Assembly: GCF_042695135.1 (NCBI RefSeq)
Contig: NZ_CP170547.1
Span: forward strand, 124,001 to 188,000
Length of the DNA: 64,000 nucleotides
Source: Epilithonimonas sp042695135
Lineage (GTDB): Bacteria > Bacteroidota > Bacteroidia > Flavobacteriales > Weeksellaceae
Direction: 5' to 3'
Shown: positions 49,972 through 58,308 of the stretch, one piece after another
Numbering within the stretch: the first letter of the stretch is position 1
How the letters are laid out: every line of letters begins with the position of its first letter
The notes under the pieces: generated by a model
Told to the model about the DNA's origin: nothing
The model's input: the letters and a program-made list of their open reading frames with translations, nothing else
Databases searched by the model: none
Translations under genes and position numbers: made by a program

Positions 49972-50877
49972 ATGAAAAAACTACTTTATATAATCTGCGC
50001 ATTATTTTTTGCTCAAATGGCTTTTTCACAGGAGCTTTTAGCAAATGTGCAGATCAACAACCAACAAATTGCAGGAAGTAACACACAGGTTTTCCGAACA
50101 TTGGAAAAATCTTTGCGTGACTTCATCAATAATACAAGCTGGACAGGAAAAAAACTCCAGAATTTTGAAAAAATCAAATGCAATTTTGCCATCGTCATTT
50201 CCGAACGAACCGGCAACAGCAGCTTCAAAGGAAGTCTGGTTGCACAGGCAACCCGTCCTGTTTTCAACTCTCAGTACGAATCGCCATTGATGAATATTAA
50301 TGATACAAATTTCTCTTTTGAATATAATGAGAATGAAAATCTGATCTTCAATGAGAGACAGTTTTCCGGGAAAAACCTCATCGACGTAATCAGCTTTTAC
50401 GTTTATGTAATTTTAGGATATGATGGCGACAGTTTCCAGTTAAAAGGCGGACAGCCCTGGTTTGACAAGGCTTTCAAGATCGCTCAGAACTCCCAGAATC
50501 AGAACTATGAAGGCTGGAATCAAATAGAAAGTCAAAGAAACAGAGGTGCACTTATCAGCGGGTTACAAAACGAAAACACATCTACTTTGAGAACTGTTTT
50601 CTACAGCTATCATCGTGCTGGCCTTGATAATCTGGCAAAACCAGATCAAGGTCCGGCTAAAAAAACAATTGCAGAATCTCTTATGCAGCTTAAGTTTTAC
50701 GAAAATAATTTTCAAATGAATTATCCTTTCAGCGTTTTTATAGAAAGTAAAAGCACCGAGATTTTTAATATCTTCGATTCCGGAAACAATGCGTCCGTCA
50801 ACATCAGTGAACTCAAAACGCTAATGAGCACTTTCTCTCCAAAAGACATTGATACTAAGTGGAATAAGTGGAAATAG
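49972..50877 (+). CDS. porD: PorD-type (DUF4835) type IX secretion protein
   Basis: A 301-residue protein starting at 49972 (MKKLLYIICALFFAQMAFSQ), which places the signal peptide correctly; the longer frame from 49930 adds 14 residues. Members of this family are annotated as PorD, a component associated with the type IX secretion system. Visible parts are the ELLANVQINNQQIAGSNTQVFRTLEKSL strand-helix region, YVYVILGYDGDSF and the C-terminal FSPKDIDTKW. It lies between coaBC and recN, an arrangement I recall as common in flavobacteria. Confidence 0.82.
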   Translation: MKKLLYIICALFFAQMAFSQELLANVQINNQQIAGSNTQVFRTLEKSLRDFINNTSWTGKKLQNFEKIKCNFAIVISERTGNSSFKGSLVAQATRPVFNSQYESPLMNINDTNFSFEYNENENLIFNERQFSGKNLIDVISFYVYVILGYDGDSFQLKGGQPWFDKAFKIAQNSQNQNYEGWNQIESQRNRGALISGLQNENTSTLRTVFYSYHRAGLDNLAKPDQGPAKKTIAESLMQLKFYENNFQMNYPFSVFIESKSTEIFNIFDSGNNASVNISELKTLMSTFSPKDIDTKWNKWK

Positions 50878-50915
50878 TTTCAATTACTAATTGTAATTAT
50901 TAATTACAGAAAACG

Positions 50916-52565
50916 ATGCTTTCAAGAATTTTTATTCAGAATTTTGCTTTAATTGATAAGCTTGAGATCGATCTTAAGAAAGGTCTTCAGGTGATTACCG
51001 GAGAAACAGGTGCCGGAAAATCTATTATTCTTGGTGCACTCCGTCTCATAATGGGCGAAAGAGCTGATGTTAAGTCCTTCGCAAAATCCGATGCTAAAAG
51101 CATTGTAGAAACCGAATTCCATATCAGTGAAAATTTTAAAGATTTCTTTGAAGAAAAAGACCTGGACTTTGAGGAACAAACAATCATCCGGAGAGAAATT
51201 TCTTCTGGCGGAAAGTCGCGTGCTTTTATCAATGATGTTCCTGTAACATTGGACGTTCTGAAAGAATTATCTTCCAGGTTGATCGATATCCATTCGCAAT
51301 TTGAAACGTCTGACCTTTTTACGGAACAGTTCCAGTTCGGGATTCTGGATGGCTTGGCCAAGAATAAATCTTTATTGTCTGATTATCAAAGACATTACTT
51401 CGGTTATCAGACTACCAAAAGAGAAATTGAACATCTGAAGTCTGCTCTTGCAGAAAACAATAAAGAATCAGATTATAAAAGCTTTCTTCTTTCGGAATTG
51501 GAAGAAATGCAACTGGATAATCTGGACTTTGAGGAGATTCAAAATCAATTGAATACGCAGGAAAACGCAGGACAAATCAGTGAATACCTTGCTGAAATAT
51601 TATCAAAACTCAATCAGGAAGACTTCGGAATCTTGTCCGGACTTTTTGAAGTTAAAAATAAAATTGCAAAACTTTCAGAATTATCTTCGGATTATCAAGA
51701 ACTAAGTCACAGACTGGAGGCTTCGTATCTTGAACTGAAAGACATTAATATAGAAATCGAAAACAAAGCGGAAAGTCTGGAAATCGATCCAAATCTTTTG
51801 CAAGCTTTATTAACGACCGTCAACCGATTGAATTCACTTTTTCTAAAACATCAAGTGAATGATGTTAATGGACTTCTGGAAATAAGAGAAGAGTTATCTG
51901 CAAGTCAAAATTCTCTTGAAACAATTGAAAATCAAATCGAAGAGAAAGAAAAAAGCCTTAAGCTCATTGAAAAAGAACTTCAGATATTAAGCAACAAATT
52001 GTCTGAAAACAGAACCAAATTTTCCGGAGATCTTGAAAATCAGGCTAAGGAAATTTTCTCAAAACTCGGATTGGAAAAAGCCATTCTAAAAATCGATCTT
52101 TCAGAATCCACCACTTATAATCTTCACGGGAAAAATAATATTCAGATCTTATTCCAGGCCAATTCAGGTTTTCCTCTGAAGCCAATTCAAAATGCTGTTT
52201 CAGGCGGAGAAAGATCCCGCGTAATGCTTGCCATCAAAAAAATAATGGCAGAGAATAATGATCTCCCAACTTTAATTCTTGACGAAATAGACACTGGCGT
52301 TTCCGGACGAATTGCCGAAGAAATGGGAAAACTGATGCAGGAAATGTCTCAGGATCTTCAACTGATCGTGATCACGCACCTTGCACAAGTTGCGGCTAAA
52401 GGAAATGACAATTACAAAGTGGTTAAATTTGACGAAAATGCGGTCACGAAAACTACCATTATCAAACTTTCTGATGAAGAAAAACTGAATGAAATTGCAC
52501 AATTGATTTCGGGTTCCAAAATTACGGACGCTGCTATTTCTCAAGCAAAAGAACTGATTGGATAG
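50916..52565 (+). CDS. recN: DNA repair protein RecN
   Basis: An SMC-like ATPase in double-strand break repair. The 549-residue protein has a Walker A GETGAGKS near residue 30, long coiled coils (about 150-390), the ABC signature VSGGERSRVMLAIKK and Walker B LILDEIDTGVSG near 450. It starts MLSRIFIQNFALIDKLEI, typical for RecN. It is probably co-transcribed with porD (39-nt gap). Confidence 0.96.
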   Translation: MLSRIFIQNFALIDKLEIDLKKGLQVITGETGAGKSIILGALRLIMGERADVKSFAKSDAKSIVETEFHISENFKDFFEEKDLDFEEQTIIRREISSGGKSRAFINDVPVTLDVLKELSSRLIDIHSQFETSDLFTEQFQFGILDGLAKNKSLLSDYQRHYFGYQTTKREIEHLKSALAENNKESDYKSFLLSELEEMQLDNLDFEEIQNQLNTQENAGQISEYLAEILSKLNQEDFGILSGLFEVKNKIAKLSELSSDYQELSHRLEASYLELKDINIEIENKAESLEIDPNLLQALLTTVNRLNSLFLKHQVNDVNGLLEIREELSASQNSLETIENQIEEKEKSLKLIEKELQILSNKLSENRTKFSGDLENQAKEIFSKLGLEKAILKIDLSESTTYNLHGKNNIQILFQANSGFPLKPIQNAVSGGERSRVMLAIKKIMAENNDLPTLILDEIDTGVSGRIAEEMGKLMQEMSQDLQLIVITHLAQVAAKGNDNYKVVKFDENAVTKTTIIKLSDEEKLNEIAQLISGSKITDAAISQAKELIG

Positions 52566-52666
52566 TTAGAAGTAATTAGCTTTTGGGCTATAATCTTAAT
52601 AATACTTTATAAAATTCAAAATTTTTATCCGGAAAAATAATTAACTTTGGTATAAACATCTCTGTT

Positions 52667-52894
52667 ATGGAAACTATTACATTACAATATAATCAGGCAA
52701 TCAAAGAAGAATTATTAAAAGTTCTGGAAAAGTTCTCTAAAAAAGATCTGGAGATTATTGAAGAAAATTCGAGATTTGATCAGGTAAAAGAAGAATTGCA
52801 CAAGGATTATGCTGCTTATAAAAATAGAGAAACAAAACTCCAAAGCATAGATGATTTTGAAAAAGAAATGAACCTCCTCTTTCTTGAAGAATGA
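52667..52894 (+). CDS. Putative antitoxin
   Basis: A 75-residue acidic, helical protein (METITLQYNQAIKEELLKVLEKF) that overlaps the toxin-like gene by ATGA (52891-52894). A -7 box TAACTTTG at 52642-52649 precedes it. Size, order and overlap fit an antitoxin; no DNA-binding fold was recognised. Confidence 0.7.
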   Translation: METITLQYNQAIKEELLKVLEKFSKKDLEIIEENSRFDQVKEELHKDYAAYKNRETKLQSIDDFEKEMNLLFLEE

Positions 52895-53178
52895 GAGTCG
52901 AAACAACTACCGAATTTCGCAGAAAAGTAGCAAGACAAATCAAGTACATTTCTTTTGACAAACCGAACGCTACAAAAAATTTTAAGAACATTATTTTTTC
53001 AGAAATAAAAAAACTGAAAGAAATGCCGTATAAAAATAAACAGAGTAAGTTTTTTGATGACGAGAATATAAGGGAATTAATTATTAAAGGATATTCTATT
53101 ATATATATTGTGGAAAAAGAAGATAAAAAAATCGTGGTTTTCGGTTTTCACAAATGGGAAGAAGATGTGCGATATTAG
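52891..53178 (+). CDS. RelE/ParE-superfamily toxin
   Basis: A 95-residue basic protein with the RelE/ParE layout: two helices in the first half (TTEFRRKVARQIKYISFDKP...IIFSEIKKLKEMP), then strands with Arg in ENIRELIIKGYSIIYIVEKEDKKIVVFGFHKW. RelE relatives cleave mRNA at the ribosome; ParE relatives act on gyrase. The group cannot be decided here. Translationally coupled to its antitoxin. Confidence 0.82.
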   Translation: MRVETTTEFRRKVARQIKYISFDKPNATKNFKNIIFSEIKKLKEMPYKNKQSKFFDDENIRELIIKGYSIIYIVEKEDKKIVVFGFHKWEEDVRY

Positions 53179-53179
53179 T

Positions 53180-54703
53180 TTAAACTTTCAATTCATTTAA
53201 AATCAGCAAAGGATCTATATACTGTCGGTCATTACTCAATCTTGGTACTTTGTTCTGACCACCAAGTTTTCCACGGCTTGCCATCCATTCGTAGAAGAGA
53301 TTCGGTTTTGCTGAGTGAATGATCGGACATCTCAGCGTGATGTCATTATATCTTTTGGCCTCATAATCAGAGTTAAGAGTCTTGAGGGTTCTGTCAAAAA
53401 CTTCTGTAAACTCGTCAAGAGACTTTGGCTTTTTTGTGAATTCGAAGATCCATTCATGGCAGCCTTTGTTTTTGTTGGTCATAAAAACAGGAGCACCCGT
53501 GTAATCTGAAATGCTGACATCAAGATGTTCACAGGCAATTTTAAGGGCTGTTTCCACATTATCGATCATTAGTTCTTCTCCAAACGCATTGATATAATGT
53601 TTTGTTCTTCCGGATACTTTGATTCTGTAAGGATTAACAGACGTGAATTTAACCGTGTCGCCGATAATATAACGCCAAAGCCCGCCATTGGTTGTAATGA
53701 CAACCGCATAATTCTTGTCTATCTCAACTTCCTGAATTGGAATAGCTTCCCGATTTCCGGAATAATACTGATCCATTGGAATGAACTCGTAGAAAATACC
53801 GTAATCCAACATCAGCAGCATTTCATCACTTCCTGCCTGATCCTGAATACCGAAAAAACCTTCGGACGCGTTGTATATTTCGTAGTAGCGGATTTTCTTT
53901 CCGACAATCTCTTCGTACTGGTTTTTATAAGGTTTAAAGCTGATTCCGCCGTGGAAAAACACTTCCAGATTGGGCCAAAGTTCTGAAATAAAATCCTTTC
54001 CCGTTTCCTGCAGTGTTCTTTGAAGCAAAACCATCATCCAGCTTGGAACACCTGTGAGACTACCGACATCTTCATTCTTTACTTCACCTATAATGGCTTT
54101 CATCTTGGTTTCCCATTCGGACATCAGGGATGTTTTCTTGCTTGGTGTGTTGATGATCTCTACCCAAAACGGAAGATTCTCGATCAAAATCGCTGAGAGA
54201 TCTCCAAACTTGGTATTGAAATCCTGGTACATCTCTGCACTTCCTCCCAATCTCAGGTTTTTGTGCTGGAAAAGTTCACTTTCAGGATGATTGTTGACGT
54301 AAATAGATATAAGGTCTTTACCAGCCTTGTAGTGGCAGTCTTCCAGACTTTCTGCAGTGATGGGAATATACTTGCTTTTGGCATTGGTAGTTCCGGAAGA
54401 CTTGGCAAATTGTCTGATAACGCCTGGCCAGAAAACATCTTTCTGCCCCTGACGTGCTTTTTCTATGTAAGGTTCAAAGTCTTCGTAGCAGACGATGGGC
54501 ACTTTTTTCCGGAAATCTTTGTAATTGGAAATGGAACTGAAACCATACTTCATCCCGTATTCGGTTTCTTCTGCATTGAAGAGCTGGGAGAACAACAATC
54601 CTTCCTGCGTTTCCACAGGATATTTTATAAAATGTTCAATCTGATCTATCCGCTGCCGGATAAACCAATTGACGACAGAATTAAAAAGTGCTTTGGTTGC
54701 CAT
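53180..54703 (-). CDS. GH3-family acyl-adenylate-forming protein
   Basis: A 507-residue protein of the GH3 (auxin-responsive promoter) superfamily. In plants these conjugate amino acids to acyl groups; bacterial members have unknown substrates. Marks are FAKSSGTTNAKSKYIPIT (ATP-binding motif, near residue 106), YNASEGFFGIQ near 287 and TNGGLWRYIIGDTVKF near 337. Convergent with the toxin-antitoxin pair and close behind the WYL gene on the same strand. Confidence 0.87.
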   Translation of the reverse strand: MATKALFNSVVNWFIRQRIDQIEHFIKYPVETQEGLLFSQLFNAEETEYGMKYGFSSISNYKDFRKKVPIVCYEDFEPYIEKARQGQKDVFWPGVIRQFAKSSGTTNAKSKYIPITAESLEDCHYKAGKDLISIYVNNHPESELFQHKNLRLGGSAEMYQDFNTKFGDLSAILIENLPFWVEIINTPSKKTSLMSEWETKMKAIIGEVKNEDVGSLTGVPSWMMVLLQRTLQETGKDFISELWPNLEVFFHGGISFKPYKNQYEEIVGKKIRYYEIYNASEGFFGIQDQAGSDEMLLMLDYGIFYEFIPMDQYYSGNREAIPIQEVEIDKNYAVVITTNGGLWRYIIGDTVKFTSVNPYRIKVSGRTKHYINAFGEELMIDNVETALKIACEHLDVSISDYTGAPVFMTNKNKGCHEWIFEFTKKPKSLDEFTEVFDRTLKTLNSDYEAKRYNDITLRCPIIHSAKPNLFYEWMASRGKLGGQNKVPRLSNDRQYIDPLLILNELKV

Positions 54704-54776
54704 TCTTCACAAATATAACAAATTTTGAGAATGGAAAAGGTTTTGATTTCTGTTTTTGAAAATCCTCTGTTTTCTG

Positions 54777-55706
54777 CTATTGTTCCGGAGAAAAATCGTC
54801 GTATTGCCGGATAGATTCTTTGAGGGTTTCTTTCACTTTTTCCGCCAAAGATTTAGGTTCTATCACTTTTACCTGCTTTCCGAAGGATAAGATCTCCTGG
54901 ATAAAATCATAGGTCGGAAAGAGATCGTAGGCAAAATCTACCGACTTTTCTGTCTCTTTCTGGATCTGCTGAGAGTGGTGAAGCGGCGAGCTTTTGATGT
55001 ATTCTGCCTGTTCTTTTGTGGATCGGATGATGACCTTTACCGGTTCTTCTTCCAGATTCATGATTCCGAAAGCATTTTTGAAATGTTCTTTGAGGTTAAA
55101 TTTTTCCTGGGTTTTGAATCCTGCTTTGCTCACGGTCAATTCGCTGATCCTGTCCAGTCCGAAGGCTTTTAGTTTCTCATCTTTTGTGTCCAGAGCGATG
55201 AGATACCACCGGTCTTTGGATTCTTTGAGTGCATAAGGATGAACTTTTCTGGAGCTTGTGCTTTGGTCTTTATATTTGAAATGCTGGAACTCTATGATCC
55301 TTTTGTTGCGGATGGCGAACAGGAGATCGTAGAAATTCTGAATTCCGCGTGGATTGCGACTTTCCAGATAGACGAACTCTGCAAAGTCCGGCTGGGCGTT
55401 GACGGCGTTCATGATTCGGAAGGATTCCAGAAGGCGCTGGTTGTACTCGTCTACTTCCATCACGGGGCGGCTTTCTATATAATAGCGGTTGTCGCCTTTT
55501 TTCTTGTTGTGAATGTCAAAATTAAAAAGATTGGCGATGTCCTTGATATCTCTCTGCAAGGTGCGGATGGAATAGCTTCTGATGCTGGCATCCTGAAACT
55601 CAAATGAATTAAGCAGATAATCCTCCAGCTCCGGATAGGTGGCCGGGGAACGCTCCAATCGTTTGATGATCAAAGAATATCTGGTAAGGTAAAAGTCTTT
55701 CTTCAT
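54777..55706 (-). CDS. WYL-domain transcriptional regulator
   Basis: A 309-residue regulator. The N-terminal part (KRLERSPATYPELEDYLLNSFE...SIRTLQRDIKDI) is a winged helix, and the middle (about 110-210) is a WYL domain with RKVHPYALKESKDRWYLIALD, which binds nucleic acid or nucleotides in relatives. A C-terminal WCX-like part follows. A -7 box (minus TATATTTG, 55934-55941) and an inverted repeat upstream suggest autoregulation. Targets unknown. Confidence 0.88.
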   Translation of the reverse strand: MKKDFYLTRYSLIIKRLERSPATYPELEDYLLNSFEFQDASIRSYSIRTLQRDIKDIANLFNFDIHNKKKGDNRYYIESRPVMEVDEYNQRLLESFRIMNAVNAQPDFAEFVYLESRNPRGIQNFYDLLFAIRNKRIIEFQHFKYKDQSTSSRKVHPYALKESKDRWYLIALDTKDEKLKAFGLDRISELTVSKAGFKTQEKFNLKEHFKNAFGIMNLEEEPVKVIIRSTKEQAEYIKSSPLHHSQQIQKETEKSVDFAYDLFPTYDFIQEILSFGKQVKVIEPKSLAEKVKETLKESIRQYDDFSPEQ

Positions 55707-56017
55707 TTTGTTGTTTCCTTTTTGTTATTTGTTTTTAAAGCCTATAGTGTTTTGAACGCAAAGTCCACAAAGATTTTATTTAAATTAAACTGTTTTAAGG
55801 TTCACAAAGCCGTAAAACTCAACAAAGTTATTAAACTATGAATTCTTTCTTTTAATGGTCAAATGGAACCTGACGGGTTTCATTTGTCTCTTTTATTTTT
55901 TTTGATGGTCTTTGCTTTCTTTTCTTTTGTTAGACAAATATAAATTCTTAATGCGACAAACGGTGTCGTGTTTTGAGAATGTGGATAAGTTTTGTCCTCA
56001 CCCTAAATCCCTTTGCC
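55707..56017. other. Control region of the WYL gene
   Basis: About 310 nt without a gene. It includes the WYL promoter and inverted repeat (see separate entry) and otherwise AT-rich sequence with several CTTTTGTT-like pyrimidine runs on the plus strand. Confidence 0.5.
55934..55970 (-). promoter_or_regulatory. WYL gene promoter with possible operator
   Basis: Minus-strand -7 box TATATTTG at 55934-55941. Upstream, CGACA (55953-55957) and TGTCG (55963-55967) form an inverted repeat with a 5-nt centre, where a repressor could block the -33 region. Confidence 0.45.
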
Positions 56018-56096
56018 TCATATTATTATTTTCTTGAATCGGCGAATCTGAGATTTCCAGAGGATAGAGACTTCGCAAAGGTAAATATTATGTCCC

Positions 56097-56348
56097 ACCG
56101 ACAGCTTTGAAACAGGCACCAGCAACTTTGACAACGTCAAGCGTAAAAGTATAAACGCCACCGGTAACTTTGAGACGGACACCGGAAACTTTGAAACCGC
56201 CATCGCTAATTTTGAAACGGACACTGGCAACTTTGACAATGCCAACGGTAAAAGTATGTCTGCCACCGGTAACTTTGAAAAAGACATTGGCAACTTTGAA
56301 ACTGCCAAGGGTAAAAGTATAAACGCCGCCAGTCATTTTGAGAAAGGC
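56097..56348. repeat. Twelve-unit, 21-bp-period tandem repeat
   Basis: Exactly 252 nt, reading in one plus-strand frame as twelve heptads (TGNFETD, TGNFETA, IANFETD, TGNFDNA, NGKSMSA and so on). Units vary by several bases, so it is old rather than a recent slippage. The KSINA/KSMSA type unit recurs at units 3, 8 and 11. All frames are open over much of its length because the period is divisible by three. There is no start codon for the plus frame before unit 8. Confidence 0.85.
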
Positions 56349-56363
56349 GACGGTTTTATGATA

Positions 56364-57101
56364 TTATTTTCTTCTGACTTTAAATTCGAGGCTGCTGACC
56401 TGATCGTATTGGGGACTATTGGCTCCGAATACACTTTTGACATACTGCTTGACTTCTCTCGAAATCTGAACGAGTCCTGTGACTTTATTATACAGGGTCT
56501 CATTCCTGGCGATCATGGCGTTGCTCTTGGCAGTGGCGGCATTGATGAGATTTGTGTTTGTGTTTTTCAGTTCAGTGAGTTTGGTCTGTAATGCTGTGAT
56601 TTTTAAATCTTCTTCGTTGGGTTTGTAGAGTTCGTTCTGATTCAGGAGTTCTATGAGGCTGGTGAAATGGTCTATGAGGCTGTCGTAGGACTGCTGGGAA
56701 GTGGAGATGCTGTTGCCGGGGTTTTCTGAAGGTGTGGGTGTTTCTGCGCCCGGTGGTTTTCTGGAAGATGCTCCCTGGATTTTTTTGTTGATGGCTTTGG
56801 CGTCTGCTATGGCCAGGGCGTCTGCGCCGGAAACGGAAATGGCATTGATGATCCTGGTAGAGAGGGTTTTGAGGTTTGCGAAGGCGTTCTTCCTGTCGTT
56901 GGTGACGTTGTCAAAAGCTGTTTTTTGTGTTTTGAAGCTATCGAGTTTGTCGTTTGCTTCCTGATAGAGCAGCTGTAAATTCGGTATTTTAAGGTTTTCA
57001 TTTGTTGGGTTGTAGGCTTTGTCATAGCCCTGGCAGAAAGAGATAAGGTCCTGGAAATTGGCCACGTTCTTGGCGTGGCCTGTTTCGAAAATTGCTGTCA
57101 T
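56364..57101 (-). CDS. Coiled-coil hypothetical protein
   Basis: A 245-residue helical protein without known domain. It opens MTAIFETGHAKNVANFQDLISFCQGY and has two similar helical halves (NLKIPNLQLLYQEANDKLDSFKTQKTAF and DLKITALQTKLTELKNTNTNLINAA) around a Pro/Ser-rich hinge (about 110-130), so it looks internally duplicated. No signal peptide. In the same frame, just beyond its TAA, an open frame continues through the 21-bp repeat to 56088, so the gene may once have been longer. Confidence 0.75.
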   Translation of the reverse strand: MTAIFETGHAKNVANFQDLISFCQGYDKAYNPTNENLKIPNLQLLYQEANDKLDSFKTQKTAFDNVTNDRKNAFANLKTLSTRIINAISVSGADALAIADAKAINKKIQGASSRKPPGAETPTPSENPGNSISTSQQSYDSLIDHFTSLIELLNQNELYKPNEEDLKITALQTKLTELKNTNTNLINAATAKSNAMIARNETLYNKVTGLVQISREVKQYVKSVFGANSPQYDQVSSLEFKVRRK

Positions 57102-57225
57102 TTGTATTTGTTTTTAGGTATTTGTAATGACAAATGTAAATTTATTTTTAATTACAAGCAATTTCATTGTAAAATATTTTAATAAATACATTATGTTAAA
57201 TAAATTGTTCTGTTTGTTGGAAAGG

Positions 57226-57256
57226 CCCCCGCTGCCGCACGAATCCTTTCGTGTGG
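57226..57256. repeat. REP-like hairpin, left copy
   Basis: A C-run and GCTG are followed by a hairpin with arms CCGCACGAA and TTCGTGTGG (loop TCCT). It is 8 nt downstream of the transposase stop and is the exact reverse complement of the right copy. Confidence 0.88.
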
Positions 57257-57264
57257 TCTAATTA

Positions 57265-57831
57265 TTACAAATCAAACATTCTAAAAACTACAATGTCATC
57301 CAAAAGACCTTTCTCGCCAGAATAATCAATGGCACTGCTATATTTGTAATCCTCAGCACGAAAAACCAAACCCTCTTCTACAGGATTCTGATGTACATAA
57401 GTAATTTTCTGATTGATAACTTTGTTGCTCCACAATTCTATAGGCTTATTATCGTGTCTCCAAAACTGATATTTGCTGACATTTGAACTTTTGGCTCCTT
57501 CTTTCGAAAAGAAATCAAGTAAAAATTCTTTCCTGCTTTCTTTGGGGTTTTCCATAATCGCTTTTACAATTGTGGTGCTTGTAAATCTTTTCAAATCTCC
57601 AATCAACAACTCCGGTTTCTGACCGTTGATACTGCGAAAAACCAAGTGAACATGACTGGACATAATGCACCAGGCGTGAATTTCTAAACCTTTAGTTTTC
57701 TGACAAAACCTTAAACTTTCCAGCAGTAGCTCTTTATACTCATTTCTGATAAATACATCTAGCCAGCCTACTACGGCAAAGCTTATAAAGTATAATCCTT
57801 CAGGATTATGAAATTTATAATTTCTACTCAT
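57265..57831 (-). CDS. REP-associated tyrosine transposase (Y1/HUH)
   Basis: A 188-residue single-strand DNA transposase. It has the N-terminal YFISFAVVGWLDVF strand, the HUH metal motif in MSSHVHLVFR near residue 60, and the catalytic Tyr in INQKITYVHQNPVEEGLV near residue 143, the classic RAYT tail. Its length fits the family. Nothing looks broken, so it may be active. Flanked by REP hairpins on both sides. Confidence 0.9.
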   Translation of the reverse strand: MSRNYKFHNPEGLYFISFAVVGWLDVFIRNEYKELLLESLRFCQKTKGLEIHAWCIMSSHVHLVFRSINGQKPELLIGDLKRFTSTTIVKAIMENPKESRKEFLLDFFSKEGAKSSNVSKYQFWRHDNKPIELWSNKVINQKITYVHQNPVEEGLVFRAEDYKYSSAIDYSGEKGLLDDIVVFRMFDL

Positions 57832-57897
57832 CTTTATGTGTTTTTGTAAAGATATAAAAATGAGATAGTCTGCGAAAAACTATTGTTTACAAAAATG

Positions 57898-57928
57898 CCA
57901 CACGAAAGGATTCGTGCGGCAGCGGGGG
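57898..57928. repeat. REP-like hairpin, right copy
   Basis: Reverse complement of 57226-57256 over all 31 bases, 66 nt upstream of the transposase start. Confidence 0.88.
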
Positions 57929-57950
57929 GCATTCTTTATAATTTATTAGG

Positions 57951-57984
57951 AAAAGAAAAGAGACCATCTTTTTCGATAGTCTCT
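57951..57984 (-). terminator. Probable terminator of the toxin-immunity pair
   Basis: Minus-strand hairpin AGAGACTATC / GATGGTCTCT with one mismatch, followed by TTTTCTTTTCC, just beyond the immunity stop. Confidence 0.6.
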
Positions 57985-57991
57985 TATAAAT

Positions 57992-58306
57992 TTAATCTCT
58001 CGGTAATCCTACGCGGAAATATCCTCTTTCATCTTTTTCCACATCAAAAATAAAAGTATTGAAATTCTGATAAATAAGGGGTTCCCCTGTTTCGTCAGAG
58101 ATTGTCAAAAAATCTGAATTATCTGCTAATGATAATATACCTACTGTCCAAGTTGAAAAGGTTTTTCCTTCATTTTTACCAGAGATCATTTTATCATTTT
58201 TTTTGTAAAAAGCGCCATCTACACATTCTTCACGATAATATTTACCTCTGAAATCTTTCATTATTTCTTTTGCTTTTGCTAGTATTTGCTCTTCTGTATA
58301 TTTCAT
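57992..58306 (-). CDS. Putative immunity protein
   Basis: A 104-residue soluble protein directly 3' of a polymorphic-toxin gene (2-nt gap). It has an N-terminal helix (EEQILAKAKEIMKDF) and then strands including VGILSLADNSDFLTISDETGEPLIYQ. I do not identify the family; position, size and coupling make an immunity role likely. A terminator follows. Confidence 0.7.
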   Translation of the reverse strand: MKYTEEQILAKAKEIMKDFRGKYYREECVDGAFYKKNDKMISGKNEGKTFSTWTVGILSLADNSDFLTISDETGEPLIYQNFNTFIFDVEKDERGYFRVGLPRD

Positions 58307-58308
58307 AA

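Larger units (their letters stand above)
57226..57928. mobile_element. REP-associated transposase element (REPtron-like)
   Basis: A Y1/HUH transposase gene lies between two perfect 31-bp inverted repeats at 57226-57256 and 57898-57928. This is the layout of RAYT elements, domesticated transposases that spread or maintain REP hairpins. Confidence 0.85.

Noticed and set aside
56097..56348. Possible CRISPR array
   Set aside because: The 21-bp units follow each other without unique spacers, vary between units and there are no cas genes; it is a tandem repeat.
56256..56591. Plus-strand frame through the repeat and into the opposite gene
   Set aside because: It has no start before repeat unit 8 and its second half is antisense to a better-supported minus-strand gene. 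The repeat period keeps many frames open by itself.
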